From Diabrotica undecimpunctata (Eukaryota; Arthropoda; Insecta; Coleoptera; Chrysomelidae): a DNA stretch of 64,000 nucleotides. The stretch covers positions 75,046,660 through 75,110,659 of the forward strand of contig NC_092810.1 in assembly GCF_040954645.1 (NCBI RefSeq). The letters run 5' to 3'. A model generated the notes under the pieces. It had not been told where the DNA came from. It saw only the letters and a list, made by a program, of their open reading frames with translations, and did not search any database. Positions 34,937 through 43,652 of the stretch are shown one piece after another (within the stretch, counting starts at the first letter, position 1; every line of letters starts with the position of its first letter). Made by a program: the position numbers and the translations under genes.

Positions 34937-35209
34937 CTAATTTTTAAAGCCCATATTATAACTACCGGCTCTTCTTCTATAATAAAGAGCCGGTAGTTTA
35001 AAATTCTCCCAACATATTGGGCAGATATTGGAGCCGCCTCTTCTTGTCCAAACAGGACTCCTATGGGGCGGCTCCTTAAATGGCTTGGTAAAGATCGGCT
35101 TAGGAATGATTTTATTGCTGCTAAAATGAGTAAAATAAAAAATTATTGTACACCTCTGAAGTTGTTGTTTATTGTGTAGTGACATAGTTACCTTCCATTT
35201 CTGAAACAA
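34937..35209 (-). CDS. Unknown small ORF in Polinton left arm (weak)
   Basis: A 90-codon minus-strand ORF ending with a basic RRRAGSYNMGF tail and containing one CPIC motif (SNICPICWENF) but no second metal-binding pair. It overlaps two strong hairpins, and its coding potential is uncertain; the open frame may be a by-product of those repeats. I recognise no family. Confidence 0.3.
   Translation of the reverse strand: MFQKWKVTMSLHNKQQLQRCTIIFYFTHFSSNKIIPKPIFTKPFKEPPHRSPVWTRRGGSNICPICWENFKLPALYYRRRAGSYNMGFKN
34960..35075. repeat. Two adjacent GC-rich hairpins
   Basis: Hairpin 1: arms AACTACCGGCTCTT (34960-34973) and AAGAGCCGGTAGTT (34985-34998) are perfect 14-bp complements with an 11-nt loop. 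Hairpin 2: arms GGAGCCGCC (35030-35038) and GGCGGCTCC (35067-35075), with an inner GTCC/GGAC pairing. They stand out in very AT-rich DNA just inside the left terminal repeat. Confidence 0.85.
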
Positions 35210-35234
35210 AAAAAAAATGTGTTAAGAGAAGTAG

Positions 35235-35721
35235 TATAAATATATACAAAGTCCCAACGTGTTTTATCATCATTCAACAAATTGTAACGAGTGGTTTTGA
35301 ATACTTCAATTTACAGTAAGTGCAATTAGTTTATACATATATTTTATGTATTAGTATATTTATTAATGGATAAACATTTTTACTTTATCTAGTATGTTAT
35401 TTTTTTTTTTGTTGTTTCGTATTTTTTTCAATAATGTTTCGCATTTGTATTTACTGAAAAATTTATATCAGTGTTGTTTGATTTTTTTACTTTATGTTAC
35501 ATCTCTGATTCTTTAAGATTTCCAACGTTACATAAATTTTTATTTTCTATTGTTTTGTGTCATTTTTGAAATCTGATTTATTACAGATATAAGTCTTTAG
35601 TATAATTCTTATACAAGTAGTGCAAACATTTTAGATCTTTTTCTACAATTCTTTTATTAATAATATTAATACTATTTAGTGTTAGTTAAATTGTAGTCTA
35701 GTAAATTATTTTTAATTATAG
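35235..35721 (+). promoter_or_regulatory. Possible promoter and 5'-UTR intron of the PolB-side transcript
   Basis: TATAAATATA at 35235-35244 is followed by a consensus donor (CA|GTAAGT at 35316) and a pyrimidine-rich ATTATAG acceptor ending at 35721, four bases before the ATG at 35725. This would place the start site near 35265 and remove a 406-nt leader intron. Inferred from consensus only. Confidence 0.4.
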
Positions 35722-35724
35722 AAT

Positions 35725-36033
35725 ATGGATCTTTTAGCAATCAATGCCAGCTGCTCAGTAAGCAGAAAAGCAACTATTAGACTACAAGATCTTCCACAAG
35801 GAGAAACGTTTAAAATCGTAAATTGCAAAATAGTGCAAACTCGATTTGGTCAAACGGTGTTGATAGAACTCCAAGAAAACGTAATATTTCTCCCGAAATA
35901 TACAACAGAACACATACAACCTCATTTATTAGAATTAAGTAGCGGTAACTACGGAATTTCCTTTAAGGGACTGAAACCGGCAACTTCTACCAACTTTAAA
36001 CCCTCACCTAATTTTGAATTTAAAAAATTGTAA
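35725..36033 (+). CDS. Small conserved-looking Polinton protein, possibly OB-fold ssDNA-binding
   Basis: 102 residues. The central part (LPQGETFKIVNCKIVQTRFG, residues 23-42, then QTVLIELQENVIFLP) has alternating hydrophobic strands and a TRFG turn, the pattern of an OB-fold barrel such as single-strand-binding proteins use. The tail is Ser/Pro/Lys-rich. It lies 67 bp upstream of PolB on the same strand, so a role in replication is plausible. The fold and function are inferred; I recognise no named family. Confidence 0.65.
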   Translation: MDLLAINASCSVSRKATIRLQDLPQGETFKIVNCKIVQTRFGQTVLIELQENVIFLPKYTTEHIQPHLLELSSGNYGISFKGLKPATSTNFKPSPNFEFKKL

Positions 36034-36099
36034 GGTAAGCAAATTTTATTTTTTTTTGTTGTTGTTTTTTCTATAATCATTATAATAATTATTGCTAAT

Positions 36100-39000
36100 A
36101 TGTCGATGGAACAAATCGCTAGAACAAGTGATAACATGTTAAAAAGTGTAGATGAGGCTTTTAAAATTTTAAAAGATACGTGGCATAACGGAAAGGCTGA
36201 AAAATGGATTAAAATTATAACAAACAATATAACAGTTTGTAACAAACTCATTAAAAAATTAGTTATATCTGTCAGTATACGAAAAAAAGTATTAAACAAT
36301 ATTGCACAAATGAAGAGAATACGAACTATATTAAAAACAATGTTACAAAGCAAAAATAAAGAAAATGATACTAAATCGACTTTAGGAGTAAAGTGGGAAA
36401 ATTTAGCATCAATTTTTCAAGGTCGCATACATACAGGAATAATTATTAATTTAATTCATAAAGATGTAAAAAAATTCTTCGAAGATGCTTTTCTTATTTT
36501 TAAGCAAAAAATGATACAATTTGTAATAAATTTAAATTCTACTAAAGTCAACTCAACATTTTGTGCCGAATTTATTTTAAAAAAACAGGACGAAGAAGTG
36601 ACATCACTTAAATATTTTCATACACGCACTGAAGTAATCGATAGGAGTACTGACTTGAAGGATTGGTTTACCAATTATATTGAGGAACCTCTTTTAAACA
36701 AACTAGAAAATTTTCAAGAAAAAGATAGTGGTTACAGTCTTAGTAATATAATATCTCTTGAAATTAATGTAAACAAATATGAAATAGGTAAAGGACCGTC
36801 TTCGTTTATTCCTCTTCCTACAGAAATTTTAAATAGAAAAGCCTGTATTAATGTAAAAAACAACGATAATGCCTGTTTTTATTGGAGCATCGTAAGTGCA
36901 TTATATCAACCAGTGAATAACTTTAACTTAAATCGTACCTCCTCTTATCCATTTTATACTACAGTATTAAATACGAATTCTTTGGAGTTGCCTATGCCTA
37001 TATGGCAAATATCAAAATTTGAAAAAATGAATGATATTTCGGTAAACGTATTTGGATTGGAAATGAATAGAAACGGATCTTTTGTAACTGTAGTTCTAAG
37101 AGTAACACAAAACAAGAAACCTAGACATGTTAATCTTCTGTTAGTTCAAGACATTTACCTTCCAAAAGATGAAAATATAACTTCAACTGACGGTAGTGAA
37201 GAAGAAGAAGAAGATAATGATAATGTTGATAAAGAAGATGACAATAACGAAAAATACAAGATTAACTACCATTATTGTTGGATTAAAAATTTATCACGTT
37301 TAGTTAATAAAGAAATATCAAAGAAAAAGGTGAAAAAATATATATGTGACAGATGTTTAAATTATTTTTATTCTCAAGAAAAGTTAAATGAACATGTAAC
37401 AATGTGTGAAAAAAGCAATGATTGTAGAGTCATGTTTAGTAAAAACAAAATTATAAAGTTTAAAAATTTTGTTAACAAAGAAATAGTTCCGTTTATCTTA
37501 TATGCAGATTTTGAATCAATATTAAAACCTCTAAGAGAATTAGAAACGTTAGAAAATAGACAACGTTACCAACAACATGTACCATTTTCTGCAGGTTACT
37601 ATTTGAAATGTTTCCATGATAATTCTTTTACATATTACAATTCTTTTCGTGGACTTGACTGTATGACTTGGTTTGCTAATGAGCTAGATAAAATTGCAAC
37701 GGTTATTTCATCCAAGCTAAAATTTGTTGAACCATTAAATGTAAAAGTAGATTTGAAAAATGTAACAACAAAAAGTTGTCATATTTGTGAAAAGGATTTT
37801 TCTTCAACGGATATAATTGTTAGAGATCATTCACATCTTACAGGTGATTTTAGAGGTTATGCTCACCAAAACTGTAACCTTAATTACAAAAACTCGTTTG
37901 TAATCCCAATTTTAATTCATAATTTAATGGGATACGACTCGCACCTATTAATTAGAGATTTAGCAAAATTATATCCTATAAAAGTGATTCCGTTAAACAA
38001 AGAAAAATATATTAGTTTTACCGTTTTCCATCAGAAAACCAAGATAAAATTTCGATTCTTAGATTCCTTTCGATTTATGGGATTTTCCTTAGAGAAAATG
38101 GTATCATTTTTAAATAAAGAACAACTGGAAAATTTAAAAGCGGAATTTAAGAACGTTTCTTCAGATAACTTTGAATTGTTAACACGAAAAGGAATTTTTT
38201 GTTACGATTATATAGACAATGTAGAACGACTTAATGAAACCCAGTTACCTAGCAAATTACATTTTTATAACAAATTAAATGATGAGGAAATTAGCGAGGA
38301 AGATTATGCTCACGCTCAAAAAGTTTGGAAAAATTTTAATATAACGGACTTGGGATCTTATAGTGATCTCTATTTAAAAACTGATATAATACTATTGGCA
38401 GATTGTTTTGAAAATTTTCGAAAAATGTGTAATCGAACGTATAATTTAGATCCTGCACATTATTTTACACTACCTGGTTACACTTGGGATTGTATGTTAA
38501 AATATACAAAATGTCAATTGGAAACTCTACACGATGTAGATATGTTGTTGTTTTTTGAAAGCTCTATTCGTGGAGGAGTTAGTCAATGTAGTAATAGGTT
38601 TTCTGAAGCTAACAATAAATATATGAATGAATATGATCCTTCTCAAGAATCAAAATATATATTATATTTTGATGTAAACAACTTATACGGTTGGGCACAA
38701 AGTCAGTATTTACCTTACGGAAATTTTCATTGGATTGAAGAACCTGAAAAACTTGACGTAACATCTGTACCAAGTGATTCTTCAACTGGATATATACTAG
38801 AAGTTGATTTAAGCTATCCCGTTAAACTACACGATTTGCATAAAGATTTACCATTTTGCCCTGAAAAATTAGCACCACAAAATACTAAATTAAAAAAATT
38901 GTTGACGACGTTACACAATAAAGAAAAATATATAATTCACTATGAAAACTTAAAGCAGGCTTTAAAACATGGTCTAGTGCTTACAAAAATACATAGAGTT

Positions 39001-39891
39001 TTATCATTTAGCCAATCAAATTGGCTGGCACCCTACATACAGCTGAACGCTAATCTTCGAGCTGAAGCAAAAAACGACTTTGAATGTGAAAATTTTAAAC
39101 TAATGGTCAATGCTAATTACGGAAAAACGATAGAGGGAGTACGAGGAAGAAGGGACCTGCGTTTGGTTCGAAAGTATGAAGGGAGGCATGGAGCGAAGAA
39201 TTTAATTGCTAGTCCATTATTTCATAGTAGAGTTTTATTTGATGATAATTTAATGGCAATTGAACTAAGAAAATCTAGTATTGTTTTTGACAAACCAATC
39301 TATATAGGAATGGCAATTTTGGAATTATCTAAAACATGTCTTTATGATTTTCATTATGATTTTATGTTAAAACAAAATTCAATTCAACAATGCAAATTGT
39401 TATATACTGATACTGACAGTTTATTATATGAAATAACTTGCTACGATGCTTATGAACAAATTATTAAAGCTAATCTTTCAAAATTTGACACAAGCGGTTA
39501 CAAACCAGATAATGTTTATAATATCCCCCTAGTTAATAAAAAAATTCTTGGAATAATGAAAGATGAAACATTAGGAAAAATAGTTTCAGCTTTTGTGGGA
39601 TTGCGATCAAAACAATATACATACAAGTTATTTAAAGAAATTCCTAATGAAAATAGCAAAGAAATTTCATTTAAAAAAGCAAAAGGTATTAAAAAAAACG
39701 TTGTAGCCAAAAAAATAACATTTGAAGACTATTTGTATTGCTTAGAAAATAGTGTAAGCAAGTGCGCAACACATCGTTATATTCGATCTATACTTCACAC
39801 TGTTTTTAGTATTGAAGAAAAAAAAGTTGCATTGAATCCTTTTGATAATAAAAGATACTTGCTTGAAAATTCTTTTGACACTCTTCCCTGA
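36100..39891 (+). CDS. polB: Protein-primed family B DNA polymerase (PolB)
   Basis: 1263 residues, uninterrupted. Residues 1-410 form an extended N-terminal region, including an NNDNACFYWSIVSALY block (255-270) and a Glu/Asp-rich run. A C2H2-like zinc motif (ICDRCLNYFYSQ, Cys416/Cys419) follows. Exonuclease motifs: ExoI YADFES (D470/E472), ExoII NLMGYDSHL (D613), ExoIII YLKTDIILLAD (D762). Between ExoI and ExoII lies a CHIC...DHSH...HQNC zinc/HNH-like insertion (Cys560, Cys563). Polymerase motifs: A DVNNLYG (858-864), B NANYGK (1004-1009), C YTDTDS (1102-1107). The protein-primed subfamily is indicated by this arrangement and the Polinton context. It would replicate the linear element using a terminal protein. 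Confidence 0.97.
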   Translation: MSMEQIARTSDNMLKSVDEAFKILKDTWHNGKAEKWIKIITNNITVCNKLIKKLVISVSIRKKVLNNIAQMKRIRTILKTMLQSKNKENDTKSTLGVKWENLASIFQGRIHTGIIINLIHKDVKKFFEDAFLIFKQKMIQFVINLNSTKVNSTFCAEFILKKQDEEVTSLKYFHTRTEVIDRSTDLKDWFTNYIEEPLLNKLENFQEKDSGYSLSNIISLEINVNKYEIGKGPSSFIPLPTEILNRKACINVKNNDNACFYWSIVSALYQPVNNFNLNRTSSYPFYTTVLNTNSLELPMPIWQISKFEKMNDISVNVFGLEMNRNGSFVTVVLRVTQNKKPRHVNLLLVQDIYLPKDENITSTDGSEEEEEDNDNVDKEDDNNEKYKINYHYCWIKNLSRLVNKEISKKKVKKYICDRCLNYFYSQEKLNEHVTMCEKSNDCRVMFSKNKIIKFKNFVNKEIVPFILYADFESILKPLRELETLENRQRYQQHVPFSAGYYLKCFHDNSFTYYNSFRGLDCMTWFANELDKIATVISSKLKFVEPLNVKVDLKNVTTKSCHICEKDFSSTDIIVRDHSHLTGDFRGYAHQNCNLNYKNSFVIPILIHNLMGYDSHLLIRDLAKLYPIKVIPLNKEKYISFTVFHQKTKIKFRFLDSFRFMGFSLEKMVSFLNKEQLENLKAEFKNVSSDNFELLTRKGIFCYDYIDNVERLNETQLPSKLHFYNKLNDEEISEEDYAHAQKVWKNFNITDLGSYSDLYLKTDIILLADCFENFRKMCNRTYNLDPAHYFTLPGYTWDCMLKYTKCQLETLHDVDMLLFFESSIRGGVSQCSNRFSEANNKYMNEYDPSQESKYILYFDVNNLYGWAQSQYLPYGNFHWIEEPEKLDVTSVPSDSSTGYILEVDLSYPVKLHDLHKDLPFCPEKLAPQNTKLKKLLTTLHNKEKYIIHYENLKQALKHGLVLTKIHRVLSFSQSNWLAPYIQLNANLRAEAKNDFECENFKLMVNANYGKTIEGVRGRRDLRLVRKYEGRHGAKNLIASPLFHSRVLFDDNLMAIELRKSSIVFDKPIYIGMAILELSKTCLYDFHYDFMLKQNSIQQCKLLYTDTDSLLYEITCYDAYEQIIKANLSKFDTSGYKPDNVYNIPLVNKKILGIMKDETLGKIVSAFVGLRSKQYTYKLFKEIPNENSKEISFKKAKGIKKNVVAKKITFEDYLYCLENSVSKCATHRYIRSILHTVFSIEEKKVALNPFDNKRYLLENSFDTLP

Positions 39892-39932
39892 GGTCACTAT
39901 AGTATAATGCAGTAACAATTTTCTTTCAGATA

Positions 39933-40415
39933 ATGATGATGATGAGTTTACAAAAACAATGTGTTAGAACAATATGCAAAAATATCAACAGCCTTTGCGA
40001 TTTTATGTACACGTCCGGTCTACCTCAGGTATTAAATAAAAAAATTTGTAAAAAATATCCATCATATAAATTTCAAAAATTACTTGATGAGGATGCCTTA
40101 CCCGAAGTAAATATGTATATGAAAGAATTTGAAAGTTATCAATGTAAGACTTGTTTATGTTATATTATAAAATTTGAATATGTATATATTAAAAAATACA
40201 ATTTAAATTTATGTCAAGAATGCGCGAGAGACTTTGAAAGAAATTTAAGATTTTCAGATATTAAATGTGAATACAAGTTTGTTAAGTGGGATGACCTATA
40301 CAGCGAGTCTTCCTTAAAAAATCTTTTTTTCTTCTCAACTTATTTTTGTCAAAATGATTTTCATGATGTTTTATTTTTTCCTACTACACTCATTTATTGC
40401 AATTGTACATTATGA
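39933..40415 (+). CDS. Unknown Polinton ORF with paired CxxC motifs
   Basis: 160 residues. The middle has two Cys pairs, CKTCLCY (about 105) and CQEC (about 129), separated by 20 residues, resembling a treble-clef or zinc-ribbon site. The N terminus is basic; the C terminus is hydrophobic and of low complexity and may not be functional. The start is one of four consecutive Met codons. It lies 42 bp after PolB on the same strand and could be co-expressed. No family recognised. Confidence 0.55.
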   Translation: MMMMSLQKQCVRTICKNINSLCDFMYTSGLPQVLNKKICKKYPSYKFQKLLDEDALPEVNMYMKEFESYQCKTCLCYIIKFEYVYIKKYNLNLCQECARDFERNLRFSDIKCEYKFVKWDDLYSESSLKNLFFFSTYFCQNDFHDVLFFPTTLIYCNCTL

Positions 40416-40869
40416 TTTATATTTAGAAAATCTTTTGAACGTAAAACAACAACAACAAAAAAAAAATTACCATGCTTGTCCTTTTTACATTAATAATGTT
40501 ACTAACCATTTATACAGAATAAAAGAAAACTTTGATTAATATGATTACTAACCATTTCACTAGAATTAAAAACTTATTAAACAATATTCTTTTGAATTAT
40601 TATGTAAATCAAAAAGAATGTATTAAGTAGATAAATGTAACAAGTAGTTTTATTGGTTTTAAAAAATTAAAATCAAAAAAGGTATTTGTGATCCATATTT
40701 GTAAACAATAATAAAGTATTATAACGATTTATTGTTTTTTTTTTAAGTTATTCAATACTCAATATTTCCCCCTTCTCTCTCACTTTACCAAATAAAAGGA
40801 CAGGAAAGCAAATATTGCATTAGTTTATCGCTGAATTAGAAGTAGAAACGTAAACAATAGCATATCAAA

Positions 40870-41661
40870 ATGTGTAACTCCAGATTTCCAAATACCGATA
40901 TATTTATTGGAGAACGACGCTTTTATCTAAACCCGACTAAATCAAAGTATGTCGCAGTGTGCTTATCCCACCAGTTGAATTTTGCTCCATGTATCATGAT
41001 ATCTGGAATAAAGGGTCACAGTAATACTGTGGTGTTAACTGAAGAAACCTGGAATCACTTGCTATCTTACAAGTCAACCATTGATGACTTTTTATCGTCC
41101 ATTTACATCCCAGATTCTATCGATGCTGGTCCATTTTTTTTGGAATTTCAACAGTTGCGATATGCTTCAGCAGTGAAAATTACAACTGGTCAGTCCCAAG
41201 TACTCCTTGGAGCCAATTCCGTTTCCACACTTTGGAGAATTCTACCACTAATTAATCATTTGTTAGAAACAACAAAAAGGCAAGAATTAGCTAATAATAT
41301 AAAACTGGTACAAATGGGAGCAGTTTCGGCCAGTGATCCTATTCAAGAATCATTAGAAATTATAAAATCTATTAAATACGTAAATCCTTTATTGTATAGT
41401 TGGCTGATGGAACTCATTTACATTCATCCAGAACTTGTTCAGGAACCAGGATTGCAGTTATGACGACATAAAAAATTTGTAAGAATCAATGAAGAAGCAA
41501 ACGTAGTTTATAACATGTTTACGTGGCAATTTGCATATAAATCAGCGCGTAAACCTTATTGGGAAATTTTAGCTGTAGACAGAAATCGATTCAAAAAACG
41601 AATTGAAGATGTAGAAAAAATTCTTAATCCCATATTATTATTACGTAAACATGTACAATAG
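40870..41661 (+). pseudogene. Unknown Polinton ORF with an in-frame TGA
   Basis: The open frame of 197 codons (40870-41460) reaches a TGA at 41461-41463, then stays open in the same frame for a further 65 codons to TAG at 41659-41661. The downstream part reads as ordinary protein (NMFTWQFAYKSARKPYWEIL, then IEDVEKILNP). The likely explanation is a single substitution in an Arg codon, so this copy is truncated or depends on read-through. The sequence is mixed alpha/beta with no motif I recognise. Convergent with the integrase, which ends at 41765 on the opposite strand. Confidence 0.7.
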
Positions 41662-41764
41662 TAAAACTGTTTTATTTATATAAAGTTTTATTAAAATAAA
41701 AAATTATTTGTAAATTTGAAGTTTTATTTAAAAAAAAAAAAGAAAAATTACATTTCATTAGGTA

Positions 41765-42688
41765 TTATATTATTATGTTCTTTTTATCGATCCAGGAATT
41801 GTTTGAGTTGGACATTCCTAACCATTTTACAAAGACTTTTGAACCTTTACGACGTAAAATACGTTCAATTAAGTAGACATCAGGATGTCTGGTTTTCTGA
41901 AGCTCTTCGGTATAGAAACTTCCATTAATTTCTTCGCCAGCAGCATCTTTGAGTAAATAAGTGGTAGGATTCGTATGTTGAACGTCTCGAATAGTAAATA
42001 TTTCGTTTGTCCACAAGGGCTGGTATCCTTTGGCAAATGCGTGGCGGTATCTACTTATTCGAACAAAGTCACCCTTACGAAATTTTGGCTTTCGGGGATC
42101 AACAGTCTTCATGTGATTATAAGCAGTAATATATTTTGCATTTTTTTCGGTTACTTGATTGGGTATTGCACCTGTGGTAGAATGGCGAGTAGAATTGTAT
42201 TTTTTAACCAGTTGGGGAAGTACGTCTATCCACTTGTACGATCCTTGTAGACTAAATTGTTTCCATAACATCGATTTAAGCGTCCTAATAGCACGTTCTG
42301 CAATACTTGCTTTTAAATTTGAAAAAGAGCTGTAATGATTGATATGATAGTGTTCAGTTAACCGTTTAAAATGTAAATTGTAAAATTCCGTTCCATTGTC
42401 AGTTTGTAAATTTTTTGGAATTGTGTCCAATTGTTGCAAAATTTTCTTCATGCCGCTACTGATTTCTAAACCTGTTTTCTTTTTAATCGGTATCGCCCAC
42501 ATGTACTTGCTAAAAGCATTAACAACAACTAGAATATAGTTGTATCCTTTATTGATTTTAGCATAGGAAGTCATAATCGCCAAATCAGCCTGTAAAAGAT
42601 CATGGAGACCTTTAACAATAACCCGTCGTCGCTTATAATTTATCCTAGCAGGCTTATGCAATTCGGCAACTATTTCAGCTTTAGACAT
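41765..42688 (-). CDS. int: Polinton retroviral-type integrase with chromodomain
   Basis: 307 residues. The catalytic triad is visible: D35 in LLQADLAIM, D97 in LQTDNGTEFY and E131 in ASIAERAIRTLK, with the usual spacing of about 34 residues between the last two. A C-terminal SH3-like segment (KFRKGDFVRISRYR) is followed by a chromodomain (YLIERILRRKGSKVFVKWLG, with NSWI). It would insert the element with a 6-bp stagger, as the TTGGAA duplication shows; the chromodomain may guide it to marked chromatin. No N-terminal HHCC finger is seen. Its start overlaps the stop of the upstream gene by 8 bp. Confidence 0.95.
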   Translation of the reverse strand: MSKAEIVAELHKPARINYKRRRVIVKGLHDLLQADLAIMTSYAKINKGYNYILVVVNAFSKYMWAIPIKKKTGLEISSGMKKILQQLDTIPKNLQTDNGTEFYNLHFKRLTEHYHINHYSSFSNLKASIAERAIRTLKSMLWKQFSLQGSYKWIDVLPQLVKKYNSTRHSTTGAIPNQVTEKNAKYITAYNHMKTVDPRKPKFRKGDFVRISRYRHAFAKGYQPLWTNEIFTIRDVQHTNPTTYLLKDAAGEEINGSFYTEELQKTRHPDVYLIERILRRKGSKVFVKWLGMSNSNNSWIDKKNIII

Positions 42689-43106
42689 TTTTTATTAGTG
42701 GACACTGTAACAACAGTTCAATGCAAATGGTGGATGGATTGCTTATCTTGAACGCTAATATATCCCCTTTTTCAATTGACATTCCAGTCAACTGACTAAA
42801 TTTATAAGCTTTATTATTTAGCAATACATCTCCGTCAGCTGAATAAATAGTAAGACTTTCAATTTTGCCATTTAAAGGAAATGTAAAAGATGAAAGTCCG
42901 TTATCTAGTATATAATGCTCCTTATTCAAACTTGGTTTCTTTTCTCCTCTTATACGAATCAAATGTTTAACGTGATAATCAAAAGTCTCGCAAATATAAA
43001 ATGCTGAATTAAAGCGAGGAGTATCTGATGAAGATACAATATCATTTTCAGAAAAAGTGCAATTGCTTGAATTAAGGTAGTGTTGATTAAACTTGTTGAG
43101 CGGCAT
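42681..43106 (-). CDS. Unknown Polinton protein, downstream paralogue of a tandem pair
   Basis: 141 residues from the ATG at 43106, chosen because both paralogues share MPLNKFNQHYL there. The rest is a Ser/Asn-rich segment, a FYICETFDYH block, a middle part with hydrophobic strands (HYILDNGLSSFTFPLNGKI) and the closing motif CIELLLQCPLIK. A TATA-like ATTTATA complement at 43141-43147 lies about 40 bp upstream. The predicted secondary structure looks beta-rich, like a capsid-associated or fibre protein, but this is speculation. Confidence 0.75.
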   Translation of the reverse strand: MPLNKFNQHYLNSSNCTFSENDIVSSSDTPRFNSAFYICETFDYHVKHLIRIRGEKKPSLNKEHYILDNGLSSFTFPLNGKIESLTIYSADGDVLLNNKAYKFSQLTGMSIEKGDILAFKISNPSTICIELLLQCPLIKNV

Positions 43107-43150
43107 AATAAAACTGTAAATCAAACAATTAGTTTGAGATATTTATACGC

Positions 43151-43615
43151 TTATTCAATTTTCTGTAATGGACAAAGAAGTACAAGTTCCAAAAATATTT
43201 TATCTGAGTGAAAGCCAGAATTGGGTGGCAAAAATTGATTAGGAAGCAAAAATTGGAGACTATCGCCTTCATTTACATCATACTTTTTGCGTATATCAAG
43301 TTCTTGAACTATATTTTTATTTTTATTTTTATAAATAAGTTTGTACGATTCTGGAAACAAGCTAATATTTGTGATAGTGCCACTTACCCTAAACGTGTAA
43401 GTAATAGTGTTATTATCTAACACAAAATGAGCTTTATCAACAAGGGAATTTTTAATACCTCGAATGGTAATGATACAGGTACTATAAAAATCACTTGGTG
43501 TGCAAATGTAAAAAAGAGAAGAAGAAGAAACAGACGGAGAAGCCGAAACAGTTTCGTTGTCAGAAGTACAACTTGTAGACGTAAGGTAATGTTGGTTGAA
43601 CTTGTTAAGAGGCAT
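43151..43615 (-). CDS. Unknown Polinton protein, upstream paralogue of a tandem pair
   Basis: 154 residues from the ATG at 43615 (shared MPLNKFNQHYL start). It has the same layout as its neighbour: a Ser-rich stretch, FYICTPSDFYSTCIITIRG, HFVLDNNTITYTFRVSGTI, and a C-terminal LELVLLCPLQK. The two genes are a local duplication, about 45 bp apart, diverged at the amino-acid level except at both ends and a few strands. Position between the integrase and the PY-like gene suggests a virion-related role, but no function is established. Confidence 0.75.
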   Translation of the reverse strand: MPLNKFNQHYLTSTSCTSDNETVSASPSVSSSSLFYICTPSDFYSTCIITIRGIKNSLVDKAHFVLDNNTITYTFRVSGTITNISLFPESYKLIYKNKNKNIVQELDIRKKYDVNEGDSLQFLLPNQFLPPNSGFHSDKIFLELVLLCPLQKIE

Positions 43616-43652
43616 TGTGTTAATAAAAAAATATTGATCGAAAACCGCATAT

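Noticed and set aside
35949..36353. Minus-strand 134-codon ORF over the start of PolB
   Set aside because: It is a shadow of the PolB N terminus and the upstream small gene; hydrophobic content comes from reversed Lys/Asn codons.
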